Shown here: piece after piece, positions 1 to 7,832 of the stretch | Layout: each line of letters begins with the position of its first letter | How positions within the stretch are numbered: the stretch's first letter is position 1 | Assembly (NCBI GenBank): GCA_963735065.1 | Contig: CAVTJL010000007.1 | Span: forward strand, 248,001-312,000 | Direction: 5' to 3' | Length of the DNA: 64,000 bases | Source: CAVTJL01 sp963735065 | GTDB lineage: Bacteria > Pseudomonadota > Alphaproteobacteria > Geminicoccales > Geminicoccaceae | Notes under the pieces: generated by a model | Database searches by the model: none | Told to the model about the DNA's origin: nothing | Seen by the model: only the letters and a program-made list of their open reading frames with translations | Program-made: the position numbers and the translations under genes

Positions 1-941
1 CCAGGCCGGCGGGAGCGCGGATCGTCACACTCACCCTCAACCCGTGCATCGACGTCTCGTGCAGCACCGAGGTGGTGCGGCCGGTGCACAAGGTCCGCAC
101 GGTCGACCAGCGCTGCGATCCGGGCGGTGGCGGCCTCAACGTCGCCAAGGTGGTCAACGAGCTCGGCGGCCGGAGCACGGCCGTCTATCTGGCCGGCGGG
201 GCGACCGGCCAGGTGCTGGACGAGCTCATCGCCCAGAGCGGGGTCGAGGGGCGCCGGGTGCCGATCGCCGGCGACACGCGGATCAGCAACATGGTCTTCG
301 AGCGCTCGACGGGCCTTGAGTACCGCTTCGTTGCAGAGGGCCCGCTGGTCGACGCCGCCGAGTGCCGCGCCTGCCTGGCCCTCCTCGAGAGCCTCGAGAT
401 CCACTGGCTCGTCGCAAGCGGCAGCCTGCCGCGCGGCGTGCCTGCCGACTTCTATGTCCAGGTGGGCGAGATCGTGCGCGCCAAGGGCGGGCGGCTCGTG
501 ATCGACAGCTCGGGCGAGCCACTGCGCGCCGCGCTGGGCCACGGTGTCACGTTGGCCAAGCCCAGCGTGCGGGAGCTCGAGGAGGTCGTCGGTCGGCCGC
601 TTCCGGACGACGAGTCCAGACGAGCGGCGATCCAGGAGCTGATCCGAAGCGGGGCCGCGGAGCTGCTGGCCGTGACCCTGGGCGAGGAAGGGGCTCTTCT
701 TGGAGCCTCCGATGGCATCCGCTACCTGCCGAGCCCTCCGGTCGAGCGCCGGAGCGCGGTCGGGGCCGGCGACAGCTTCGTTGCCGCCATGACCCTCGGC
801 ATCGCCGAGGGCCGCTCGGTGGACGATGCCTTCGCCCTCGCCGTTGCCGCAGGCGCTGCCGCCGTGATGACACCGGCAACCGAGCTATGCCACCGAAGCG
901 ACGTCGAGCAGCTCTACGAGCAGCTCCGCCTGGCCGCGTGA
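1..941 (+). CDS. PfkB-family sugar-phosphate kinase (6-phosphofructokinase II / 1-phosphofructokinase type), 5' end cut by window
   Basis: PfkB/ribokinase-fold kinase that probably phosphorylates a fructose phosphate to fructose bisphosphate in the cytoplasm. The frame is open from base 3 and reads RPAGARIVTLTLNPCIDVS, which matches the extreme N-terminus of bacterial PfkB and 1-phosphofructokinases, so only a few residues should be missing. The GGGLNVAKV glycine-rich segment and the C-terminal GAGDS motif (catalytic Asp codon at 771-773) are both present, and about 312 residues are visible, a normal family length. It is followed after 7 bases by a beta-phosphoglucomutase and then a GH65 phosphorylase, which suggests it pushes hexose phosphate into lower glycolysis. 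Whether the substrate is fructose 6-phosphate, fructose 1-phosphate or tagatose 6-phosphate cannot be decided from sequence. Confidence 0.88.
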   Translation, partial: RPAGARIVTLTLNPCIDVSCSTEVVRPVHKVRTVDQRCDPGGGGLNVAKVVNELGGRSTAVYLAGGATGQVLDELIAQSGVEGRRVPIAGDTRISNMVFERSTGLEYRFVAEGPLVDAAECRACLALLESLEIHWLVASGSLPRGVPADFYVQVGEIVRAKGGRLVIDSSGEPLRAALGHGVTLAKPSVRELEEVVGRPLPDDESRRAAIQELIRSGAAELLAVTLGEEGALLGASDGIRYLPSPPVERRSAVGAGDSFVAAMTLGIAEGRSVDDAFALAVAAGAAAVMTPATELCHRSDVEQLYEQLRLAA

Positions 942-948
942 CTGACTG

Positions 949-1692
949 ATGACCCTTCCACGACCCTGCTTTCCCGCCGCCATCCGGGCCGTCCTGTTCG
1001 ACCTCGACGGCGTCGTCACCGACACGGCGGCCGTCCATGCCGCAGCGTGGAAGCGACTGTTCGATGCCTTCCTCATCGAGCATGAGGGCCCGGACGCCGA
1101 GCCTTTCCGGCTGCCGGAGGAGTATCTGGCCCAGGTCGACGGCAAGCCGCGCGCCGATGGCGTGCGCGACTTTCTGGCGTCGCGGGGGATCCAGCTCCCC
1201 GAAGGCTCGCCCGACGATGCGCCGGACCTGCAGACGGTGCACGGCCTCGGCGCGCGCAAGGACGGCTACTTCAACGAGGCCCTCGATCGTCAGGGTGTGC
1301 CTGTCTTCGACAGCACGGTCGACCGGCTCCGCGAGCTGCGCCGCGCAGGCCGGCTCACCGCCTGCGTCTCCTCCTCGCGCAATTGCCGCCCGGTGTTGGC
1401 GCGGGCCGGCCTCACCGACCTCTTCGACACCATCGTCGACGGCACCGACATGGCGGCCGAAGCCCTGGCCGGCAAGCCCGCGCCCGACAGCTTCCTTCGC
1501 GCCGCAAGCCGCCTCGGCATCGAGCCCGGGGCCGCGGCAGTGGTCGAGGATGCGATCTCGGGCGTCGCGGCCGGCCGTGCCGGCGGCTTCGCCCTCGTCA
1601 TCGGCGTCGATCGTGGTGCCGGCGCCGCGGCGCTGACCGAAGCCGGCGCCGATCTGGTGATACCGGATCTTAAGGATATCTGCGTCGAATGA
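949..1692 (+). CDS. pgmB: beta-phosphoglucomutase (HAD superfamily)
   Basis: Converts beta-glucose 1-phosphate to glucose 6-phosphate. The 247-residue product opens with HAD motif I, FDLDGVVTDT (nucleophile Asp18, acid/base Asp20). It has the motif II region VSSSRN, motif III GKPAPDSF and motif IV VVEDAISGV, the last two being very typical of beta-phosphoglucomutase. It lies directly upstream of a GH65 inverting disaccharide phosphorylase, whose product is beta-glucose 1-phosphate. This pairing is well known for maltose, trehalose and kojibiose phosphorylases and supports the assignment over a generic HAD phosphatase. ATG is used 7 bases after the kinase stop, consistent with one operon. Confidence 0.9.
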   Translation: MTLPRPCFPAAIRAVLFDLDGVVTDTAAVHAAAWKRLFDAFLIEHEGPDAEPFRLPEEYLAQVDGKPRADGVRDFLASRGIQLPEGSPDDAPDLQTVHGLGARKDGYFNEALDRQGVPVFDSTVDRLRELRRAGRLTACVSSSRNCRPVLARAGLTDLFDTIVDGTDMAAEALAGKPAPDSFLRAASRLGIEPGAAAVVEDAISGVAAGRAGGFALVIGVDRGAGAAALTEAGADLVIPDLKDICVE

Positions 1693-1726
1693 GCCCCGCC
1701 ACCGGTACCGCGATGGAAGGCTGAGC

Positions 1727-4102
1727 ATGGTTCTCCGCCGTCGGTTCGATCCGCCGCCCGACCTCTTCCCGGTCGACCCCTGGGCCATCGAGACCCGTCA
1801 GTTCACCGGGCAGTATCTCCGTGAGGCGGAGACGATCTTCGCCCTCGCCAACGGCCTTCTGGGCCTCAGGGGCAACCACGAGGAGGGCTACCCGGTCGGC
1901 GAGCCCGGGACCTACGTCAACGGGTTCCACGAGACCCGCCCCATCGTCTATGCCGAGGAAGCCTATGGCTTCCCGCATACCGGGCAGACCATGGTCAACT
2001 GCCCGGACGGCAAGATCATCCGGCTCTATGTCGACGACGAGCCGTTCGACATCGACGGGCGCGAGGTCGCCTCCTACCGGCGTCGCCTCGACATGCGCCG
2101 CGCCACGCTCGAGCGCGACCTCGTCTGGCTCACGCCGAGCGGCCGCAGGGTCCGCGTCTGGACGCTCAGGGTCGTCTCCCTCTCCCACCGTCATCTCGCC
2201 GCGATCCTCTATGAGGTGACGGTCGAGGACGGCGACGCGGACATCGTCATCGCCTCGGAGCTCGTCAACCACGAGCCTTTGACCGCGGAGGCCATGGATC
2301 CGAGGCTCTCGCGCGGCTTCGACGGCCGCGTGCTCGAGCCGATCGGCCACACGATCGGCGGCACCCGCGCCATCTTGAGCTTCGAGACGCCCCGCTCGGG
2401 GATGGTTCTGGCCTGCGGCATGGACCACGCCATCTCCGGTGCGGCGGACCACAGCATGGCCATCACCGGCGACGGCGGTGGCGCCGAGCTCGTCCTCAAA
2501 TGCCGGGCGCACGCCGGCAAGACCGTGCGGCTGGTGAAGTATCTGGCCTATCACGCAAGCGGTCACCGCTCGGCCTCGGAGCTGCGTGCTCAGGCGGGCT
2601 GGACCCTCGACCGGGGGCTTACCGCCGGGATCGAGAAGGTCGTCGAGGAGCAGGCGGTGGCTGCCGCGGACTTCTGGTCACGGAGCGATGTGCTGGTCAG
2701 CGACGGCGTCAACCGTCAGCAGGTGGTGCGCTGGAACCTCTTCCAGCTGCTCCAGGCCTCGGCTTGCGTCGACGGCGCCGGCATCGGCGCGCGCGGCCTC
2801 ACGGGCCAGAGCTATGAGGGGCATTATTTCTGGGACACCGAGATCTATGTCCTGCCCTTCCTGATCTACACCAACCCTCGGGTGGCGCGCTCGCTGCTGC
2901 GGTTCCGCTACGACAAGCTCGACAAGGCGCGCCGCCGCGCCGGCGAGCTCGGCCACAAGGGTGCCCTCTTTCCATGGCGCACCATCAACGGCGAGGAGGC
3001 CTCCGCCTACTTCGCCGCCAGCACAGCCCAGTATCACATCAACGCCGACATCGCCTACGCCATCCGCAAATATGTCGAGATCACGGGCGACATCGCCTTC
3101 CTGCACGAATGCGGTGCTGAGATCCTCGTGGAGACGGCACGGCTCTGGGTCGATCTCGGCTACTTCAACCCGCGACGCGGTGGCGCCTTCTGCATCACCG
3201 GGGTCACCGGGCCCGACGAGTACACGGCGATCGTCAACAACAACTATTTCACCAACCTGATGGCGCAGGAGAACCTGCGCTACGCCGCGGCGACGGTGGC
3301 CGAGATCCGCGCGGGCCATCCTCGCGTCTGGGCCGCGCTGGTCCGCAAATGCGCCCTCGAGGATCACGAGCCTGACGTCTGGCACCGCGCCGCCGAGGCG
3401 ATGTTCCTGCCCTATGACGAGCCGCTCGGGATCAACCCGCAGGATGACAGCTTCCTCGACAAGAAGGTCTGGGACTTCGCCGGCACGCCACCCGACAGCT
3501 ACCCTCTCCTCTTGCACTACCACCCGCTCAACCTCTACCGCCATCAGGTCATCAAGCAGGCCGACACGCTGCTCGCCATGTTCCTGCTCGGCCACAACAT
3601 CCCGCCCGAGCAGAAGAAGCGGAACTTCGACTATTACGATCCGCTGACGACACACGACAGCTCGCTGTCGGTCTGCATCCAAAGCATCGTCGCGAACGAG
3701 GTGGGGTACACGCAAAAGGCGCTCGACTACTTCAACTTCGCGGTAGCCATGGATCTTTCCGACGTCGGCGGCAATGTCCGGCATGGCGCCCATATCGCCT
3801 CGATCGGCGGCAGCTGGCTCGCCCTCGTCTACGGGTTCGGCGGGCTGCGCGACGCAGGCGGGCGGGTCAGCTTCAGGCCCAGCCTGCCGGAGGAGTGGAG
3901 CGAGCTCAGCTTCCAGCTTCAGGTCCGGGGCAGCCATCTGCGCATCGTGGCCCGGCGCGACGGCACGTCCTATCGGCTCCTGAGCGGGCCCCCCATCAGC
4001 TTCTTCCAGGAGCGCCAGGAGATCACGCTGACCCCCGATCGGCCCGAGGCTGCCGTGCCTGCGCCGGATTCCGCCGAGCTCCCGCAGGAGGCCGCCGAGT
4101 GA
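1727..4102 (+). CDS. Glycoside hydrolase family 65 disaccharide phosphorylase (maltose/trehalose/kojibiose phosphorylase type)
   Basis: A 791-residue cytoplasmic enzyme, normal for GH65, that should split an alpha-linked glucose disaccharide with phosphate, inverting the anomer to release beta-glucose 1-phosphate and glucose. The general acid lies in TGPDEY (Glu498), followed by the conserved NNNYFTN. The phosphate-binding segment THDSSLS and the GHYFWDTE motif of the (alpha/alpha)6 barrel are also present. No signal peptide is visible. With the upstream pgmB and PfkB genes it forms a route from disaccharide to fructose bisphosphate that needs only one ATP-dependent step. Substrate specificity (maltose, trehalose, kojibiose or nigerose) cannot be read from these motifs. 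The stop overlaps the next start by one base (TGATG). Confidence 0.9.
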   Translation: MVLRRRFDPPPDLFPVDPWAIETRQFTGQYLREAETIFALANGLLGLRGNHEEGYPVGEPGTYVNGFHETRPIVYAEEAYGFPHTGQTMVNCPDGKIIRLYVDDEPFDIDGREVASYRRRLDMRRATLERDLVWLTPSGRRVRVWTLRVVSLSHRHLAAILYEVTVEDGDADIVIASELVNHEPLTAEAMDPRLSRGFDGRVLEPIGHTIGGTRAILSFETPRSGMVLACGMDHAISGAADHSMAITGDGGGAELVLKCRAHAGKTVRLVKYLAYHASGHRSASELRAQAGWTLDRGLTAGIEKVVEEQAVAAADFWSRSDVLVSDGVNRQQVVRWNLFQLLQASACVDGAGIGARGLTGQSYEGHYFWDTEIYVLPFLIYTNPRVARSLLRFRYDKLDKARRRAGELGHKGALFPWRTINGEEASAYFAASTAQYHINADIAYAIRKYVEITGDIAFLHECGAEILVETARLWVDLGYFNPRRGGAFCITGVTGPDEYTAIVNNNYFTNLMAQENLRYAAATVAEIRAGHPRVWAALVRKCALEDHEPDVWHRAAEAMFLPYDEPLGINPQDDSFLDKKVWDFAGTPPDSYPLLLHYHPLNLYRHQVIKQADTLLAMFLLGHNIPPEQKKRNFDYYDPLTTHDSSLSVCIQSIVANEVGYTQKALDYFNFAVAMDLSDVGGNVRHGAHIASIGGSWLALVYGFGGLRDAGGRVSFRPSLPEEWSELSFQLQVRGSHLRIVARRDGTSYRLLSGPPISFFQERQEITLTPDRPEAAVPAPDSAELPQEAAE

Positions 4103-5664
4103 TGCTGGCACGCCGCCGCCTGTGGCTCGTCGCGCTCGTCCTGCTGCTGGCGATCCCGGCCCTGCCCGCATGGGCGGCCGAGAGCGCGCCGGCCGGGCGG
4201 CCCGGATCCGAAGCCCTGGCCCAGGTGGCCATTCCGGTCGCGGTGACCCATCACACGATCGAGCTCGAGGGCAAGCCTCTGGCCTACACGGCCGAGGCAG
4301 GAACGGTGCCGGCGCCGGCCCCGCCCGAGGCGGCCAAGGCCACGATGTTCTACGTGGCCTACACGCTCGACGGCGCCGACCGGGGCACGCGCCCTCTGGC
4401 GTTCGTCTTCAACGGCGGCCCCGGTGCCGCCTCCGCCTTCCTGCACCTCGGAGCGCTGGGGCCGAAGCGCGCCGTCTTCTTGCCGGACGGCAGGGTGCCG
4501 CCGGCGCCGGCGCGGCTGGAGGCCAATCCCTCGACCTGGCTCCCCTTCACCGATCTCGTCTTCATCGACCCGGTCGGCACCGGCTATAGCCGCGCGGCAC
4601 CGGGCCCCGAGTCCGACAAGACCGAGCAATCCTTCTGGAGCCGGCAGGCCGACCTGCGCTCGCTGGGCGGCTTCATCAGCCAGTTCCTCACCTCCCACGA
4701 CCGCTGGCTCTCGCCCGTGGCGATCGTCGGCGAGAGCTATGGCGGCTTCCGCGCCGCCGCCTTGGCCGATCTCCTGCCCGACCAGTTCGGCGTGGCGCCG
4801 AGCCTCGTCATCATGGTCTCCCCGGCGCTCGAGCTGTCGATGCAGGAGAGCGACCACTATCGCCTCCTGCCCTGGGTTCTACGGCTGCCGACCATGGCAG
4901 CGGGCGCGCGGGCGCACGGCCGCTGGTCACCCGCGAGCGCAGCCACCCCCGAGGCGGCGCTGGCCGAGGTCGAGCGCTTCGCGCTGCAGGATCTCCTGCC
5001 CGGGCTGGCCGAGGGGGCGAGCCTCCCGGAGGCGAGGAGAGAGGCGCTCTACGCCAGGCAGGCCCGCTACGCCGGCCTTCCCGAAGCAGAGGTGGCCCGC
5101 GCTGCCGGTCGGATCTCGATCGGCCGGTATGCGAAGAGCCTGCTTCGCGACCAGAAAGAGGTCGTCAGCCCCTACGACGCCTCGATCGCCAGCCCCGACC
5201 CCAATCCGGGCAGCGACAGCCTGCGCGGCGCCGGCAGCCGCCTCACCCAGGTGGGCTCGCTCCTCACCGCAGCCTTCGTCAGCTATGCGCGGGACGAGCT
5301 GCAGGTTCGAACCACCCTGCCCTATATCGTGCTCAATCGGGAGACCAGCCGGCGCTGGAGCTGGGACGAGGAGGGCGGCCGGGGAAACGCCGGTGCCACC
5401 GACGACCTGGCCGACGCGCTCGTCACCGAGCCGGGGCTGCGGGCCCTCGTCGCCCACGGGATCTACGATCTCGTCACACCCTATCTCGCGAGCCGCTTCC
5501 TCATCGACCAGATGCCTCTGGACGCGGGCGCCCGTGATCGCATCGAGCTCAAGACCTATGCGGGCGGCCACATGTTCTACACGCATGCGGACGCGCTCCT
5601 GGCCTTCACGGCCGACGTCCGGGGGCTGTTCGCTACGAGGGCAGCGGCCGGCTCAAAGCGTTAG
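4102..5664 (+). CDS. S10-family serine carboxypeptidase-like secreted protein
   Basis: A 520-residue protein of the S10 serine carboxypeptidase family (alpha/beta hydrolase fold). The first ~26 residues are a signal peptide: an arginine-rich start, a Leu/Ala core and an AWA-type cleavage site, so it acts in the periplasm or outside. FVFNGGPGAAS forms the oxyanion region. The nucleophile is Ser212 in GESYGG, the acid is Asp456 in IYDLVTP and the base is His490 in AGGHMFY, so the triad is complete. The start is chosen at 4102 because the ATG overlaps the GH65 stop (TGATG) and gives the signal peptide. Its 3' end overlaps the convergent SDR gene by 12 bases. The link to the sugar genes is unexplained; it may act on peptides released outside the cell. 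Confidence 0.87.
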   Translation: MLARRRLWLVALVLLLAIPALPAWAAESAPAGRPGSEALAQVAIPVAVTHHTIELEGKPLAYTAEAGTVPAPAPPEAAKATMFYVAYTLDGADRGTRPLAFVFNGGPGAASAFLHLGALGPKRAVFLPDGRVPPAPARLEANPSTWLPFTDLVFIDPVGTGYSRAAPGPESDKTEQSFWSRQADLRSLGGFISQFLTSHDRWLSPVAIVGESYGGFRAAALADLLPDQFGVAPSLVIMVSPALELSMQESDHYRLLPWVLRLPTMAAGARAHGRWSPASAATPEAALAEVERFALQDLLPGLAEGASLPEARREALYARQARYAGLPEAEVARAAGRISIGRYAKSLLRDQKEVVSPYDASIASPDPNPGSDSLRGAGSRLTQVGSLLTAAFVSYARDELQVRTTLPYIVLNRETSRRWSWDEEGGRGNAGATDDLADALVTEPGLRALVAHGIYDLVTPYLASRFLIDQMPLDAGARDRIELKTYAGGHMFYTHADALLAFTADVRGLFATRAAAGSKR

Positions 5665-6408
5665 CCCACCGTCCACATGGATCGCCTGCCCGGTGATGTA
5701 GGCGGCCTCCGGCCCCAGCAGGAAGGCGATGGCTGCCGCCACCTCGGCGGGCTCGCCCAGCCGTCCGGCCGGGATCATGGCGAGCGTCCTCTGCCGTCCG
5801 TCCTCGTCCAGGGCGGCCGCCGCTCTCTCGTCCTTTCGGATCAGGCCGGGCACCACGCAGTTGACCGTGATGCCCTCCGGAGCCAGCTCGACCGCCATCG
5901 AGCGGGCCAGCGCCTCGAGGCCGCCCTTGGCCGCGGCCGAGGCCGGAAAGGCCGCACCGTCCAGCCGGAAGACGTGCGCCACGAACGAGCTCACCGCCAC
6001 GATCCGTCCCCCCGGTGACTGCCGCAGCAGGGGCAGCGCGCCGCGCGCGAGACGAAAGAAGCCGCCCAGGATGGGGTCGAGCGAGCGATCCAGGTCCGCG
6101 TCCTCGAGCGCCTCGAACGAGCGGCGCTGGGCGAAGCCGGCATTGGCGACGAGCGCGTCCAGCCGCCCGAGGCCCTGAGCCGCCGCCACCAGCTCGGTCG
6201 CCGTCGCGGGCAGGGCCAGATCGCCCAGGACCATCCTGCAGACGGCGCCGGCCGCCTCGGCCGACGCGGCCACCCCTTCGAGCTCCGCCTGGCGTCGTCT
6301 GGTGTGGAGGACGAGGCCGAGCCCTGGAGCAGCGAGGCGACGGCTAAGGGCGGCGCCGATGCCGCTCGCGGCACCGGTGACGAGGATGACCCGCTCGATC
6401 GCACCCAT
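5653..6408 (-). CDS. SDR-family oxidoreductase-like protein with catalytic Tyr replaced by Ser
   Basis: A 251-residue short-chain dehydrogenase/reductase fold protein. It has the cofactor motif TGAASGIG near the start, the VANAGFA stabilising motif, the catalytic-serine strand VAVSSFVAH and the usual C-terminal ITGQAIHVDGG. Where classical members have YxxxK followed by GGLEAL, this protein reads PASAAAKGGLEAL: the Lys is kept but the Tyr position is Ser (TCG). The protein may therefore bind NAD(P) without classical catalysis, or use different chemistry. ATG at 6408 is chosen because it sits just before the first beta strand (MGAIERVILVTGA); an in-frame upstream extension lacks family similarity. 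It is convergent with, and overlaps, the carboxypeptidase gene. Confidence 0.82.
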   Translation of the reverse strand: MGAIERVILVTGAASGIGAALSRRLAAPGLGLVLHTRRRQAELEGVAASAEAAGAVCRMVLGDLALPATATELVAAAQGLGRLDALVANAGFAQRRSFEALEDADLDRSLDPILGGFFRLARGALPLLRQSPGGRIVAVSSFVAHVFRLDGAAFPASAAAKGGLEALARSMAVELAPEGITVNCVVPGLIRKDERAAAALDEDGRQRTLAMIPAGRLGEPAEVAAAIAFLLGPEAAYITGQAIHVDGGLTL

Positions 6409-6490
6409 GCCCAGCTCCAACTGCCGTCCGCAACGTCCAAGACCTGTCGCATCATGGTCGGAGGCGTCGCCACAAGAAACCCCTTCACGA

Positions 6491-6515
6491 GGAACCGGGC
6501 GCGAGGGCGGACGTT
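6491..6515 (+). promoter_or_regulatory. Sigma-EcfG-type promoter in front of the 155-residue unknown gene
   Basis: GGAAC at 6491-6495 and CGTT at 6512-6515 are separated by exactly 16 bases, an exact match to the alphaproteobacterial general stress response promoter (GGAAC-N16/17-CGTT). It ends 32 bases before the GTG start at 6548, leaving room for a short leader that carries the AGGAG ribosome-binding site. The same spacing occurs in front of ecfG and nepR in this locus. Confidence 0.85.
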
Positions 6516-6547
6516 GAAGCGTCGGCCATTCCCCGTAGGAGATCACC

Positions 6548-7015
6548 GTGAGCCGGAGCGCCGAGATCAGTCATTTGCGCGACCTTGCCGCGAGAGCCCA
6601 GCTTGCCGCCGGGCATGTCGCCTCGGCCTATCTGGCCAGCCCCGAGCCTTCCTGGAGCGCCGAGCTCAAGGCGTTCCACAGCAGCCTCGTCGAGATGGTC
6701 GAGGGCCTGCTTCAGGGCATGCTCGCGCGTGGCGCCTCCCCGCTCGAGGCACGGGAGGCGGTTCAGAACCCGAGTGAGGCCGCTTCACGCGGAAGCTTCG
6801 CCAGCTGCATCGAGCTTGCGGTGCGCGCGATCGCGTCGCTCGAGGAGGGCCTGAGCGAGGTGTTGGCCGAGGCCGATGCGACCGTTTCCGGCATCCTCGA
6901 GCTCGCGGCCATCTATCTCTTGCGGCTTCGTGCCGAGGCCCGTGTCCTCGCGGTCTTCCTCAACACGCACGAAGCGCCGTTCTCTCGGCCCAGCCCGGTC
7001 GCCTTGCCGGCGTGA
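6548..7015 (+). CDS. Unknown 155-residue helical protein, probable EcfG-regulon member
   Basis: I do not recognise this protein. GTG start with a good AGGAG site six bases upstream (CCGTAGGAGATCACCGTG) and a perfect EcfG-type promoter at 6491-6515, so it is very likely expressed in the general stress response. The product looks mostly alpha-helical and rich in Ala, Leu and Glu, with one cysteine, no signal peptide and no clear membrane span. It has a charged N-terminal helix (about 5-30), a central amphipathic stretch (40-70), and a long helix pair (80-140) before a Pro-rich tail. It points towards ecfG and shares a bidirectional terminator with it. A protein-protein interaction role is only a guess. 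Confidence 0.75.
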   Translation: MSRSAEISHLRDLAARAQLAAGHVASAYLASPEPSWSAELKAFHSSLVEMVEGLLQGMLARGASPLEAREAVQNPSEAASRGSFASCIELAVRAIASLEEGLSEVLAEADATVSGILELAAIYLLRLRAEARVLAVFLNTHEAPFSRPSPVALPA

Positions 7016-7035
7016 GCGAGCGCGACGCAGAAAAA

Positions 7036-7066
7036 GGGCGGCGCGTCCAACGCGCCGCCCTTTCTT
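7036..7066. terminator. Bidirectional rho-independent terminator between the unknown stress gene and ecfG
   Basis: A perfect 10-bp GC stem (GGGCGGCGCG at 7036-7045, CGCGCCGCCC at 7051-7060) with a 5-base loop is flanked by an A run (7031-7035) on the left and TTTCTTT on the right. It can therefore terminate transcription from both sides. It separates the convergent genes ending at 7015 and 7089. Confidence 0.9.
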
Positions 7067-7088
7067 TGGCTCGGTATGGCAACGAGCC

Positions 7089-7742
7089 TCAGTTCAGGAG
7101 ACCCATCCGCGCGGTTGGCGACGCGGACACGGTCTTCGCTCTGGCTGCAGCAGCCGCGACGCCGGAGGAGCGCGTCTCGCCGGCATCGTCAAGGACGCGC
7201 CCGTCGGACCTAGGGAGGTTGGCCACGACACGGCGCTCGTCGACAGGCAGCTCCCCCTCGAGCAGCATCTTCTTGAGGAGGCTGCGCGCGCGGCTGACCC
7301 GGCTCTTGATGGTGCCGACCTGACAGCCGCAAATCTCGGCCACCTCCTCATAGGGCAGGCCGTCGACCGCGACGAGAATGAGAACCTCACGATGTGCCGG
7401 GCTCAGCGCCTGGAAGGCGCGCCCGAATGCCTCGACCTCGAGCCCACTCTCCTGGTGCGCAGGCGTCCACCAGCGCAACTCGATCCCGCCATCCGTATCC
7501 TCGCTGACCTCGGCGGTCACGTGCTTGCGGGTGATCACGCTGCGAAAGCGGTTACGAAGAATGGTGAAGAGCCAAGCCTTGAGATTGGTGCCTTCCGTGA
7601 ACTGGCTCTGCGCCTGGAGCGCGTTCACGATCGTGTCTTGAACGATGTCGTCAGCGAGGTGGACGTCCCCGCCCGTCAGGCTGCGTGCGAACGCCCGAAG
7701 GTGCGGGACCAGCGCCGCCACATCGTTGCGAAAGCTGCTCAT
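7089..7742 (-). CDS. ecfG: General stress response ECF sigma factor EcfG (ECF15 group)
   Basis: A 217-residue RNA polymerase sigma factor. Region 2 is seen in DDIVQDTIVNAL and LKAWLFTILRN. Region 4 is seen in LSPAHREVLILVAVDGLPYEEVAEI, followed by the helix-turn-helix VGTIKSRVSRARSLL; this combination is typical of ECF15/EcfG. About 45 residues follow region 4 as an Ala/Arg-rich tail. ATG at 7742 is preferred because GGAGG lies just upstream and because the predicted EcfG promoter would start the transcript near 7772, downstream of most of the longer in-frame extension. The promoter predicts positive autoregulation. NepR should hold this sigma factor inactive until phosphorylated PhyR captures NepR. 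Confidence 0.93.
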   Translation of the reverse strand: MSSFRNDVAALVPHLRAFARSLTGGDVHLADDIVQDTIVNALQAQSQFTEGTNLKAWLFTILRNRFRSVITRKHVTAEVSEDTDGGIELRWWTPAHQESGLEVEAFGRAFQALSPAHREVLILVAVDGLPYEEVAEICGCQVGTIKSRVSRARSLLKKMLLEGELPVDERRVVANLPRSDGRVLDDAGETRSSGVAAAAARAKTVSASPTARMGLLN

Positions 7743-7778
7743 GTCGCCTCCATCCCTCGTTATGCCAACCTTCTCCAT

Positions 7779-7803
7779 AACGCCGCTGGAGGCCCAAGGT
7801 TCC
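7779..7803 (-). promoter_or_regulatory. Sigma-EcfG-type promoter of ecfG (autoregulation)
   Basis: On the minus strand GGAAC (7803-7799) and CGTT (7782-7779) are separated by 16 bases, matching the sigma-EcfG consensus. The sequence around the -35, GGGAACCTTGGG, is identical to that at the nepR promoter. The -10 lies 37 bases upstream of the ecfG ATG. Confidence 0.85.
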
Positions 7804-7832
7804 CATCCCCCGTGCGATGTCCGCTCTTTTTA

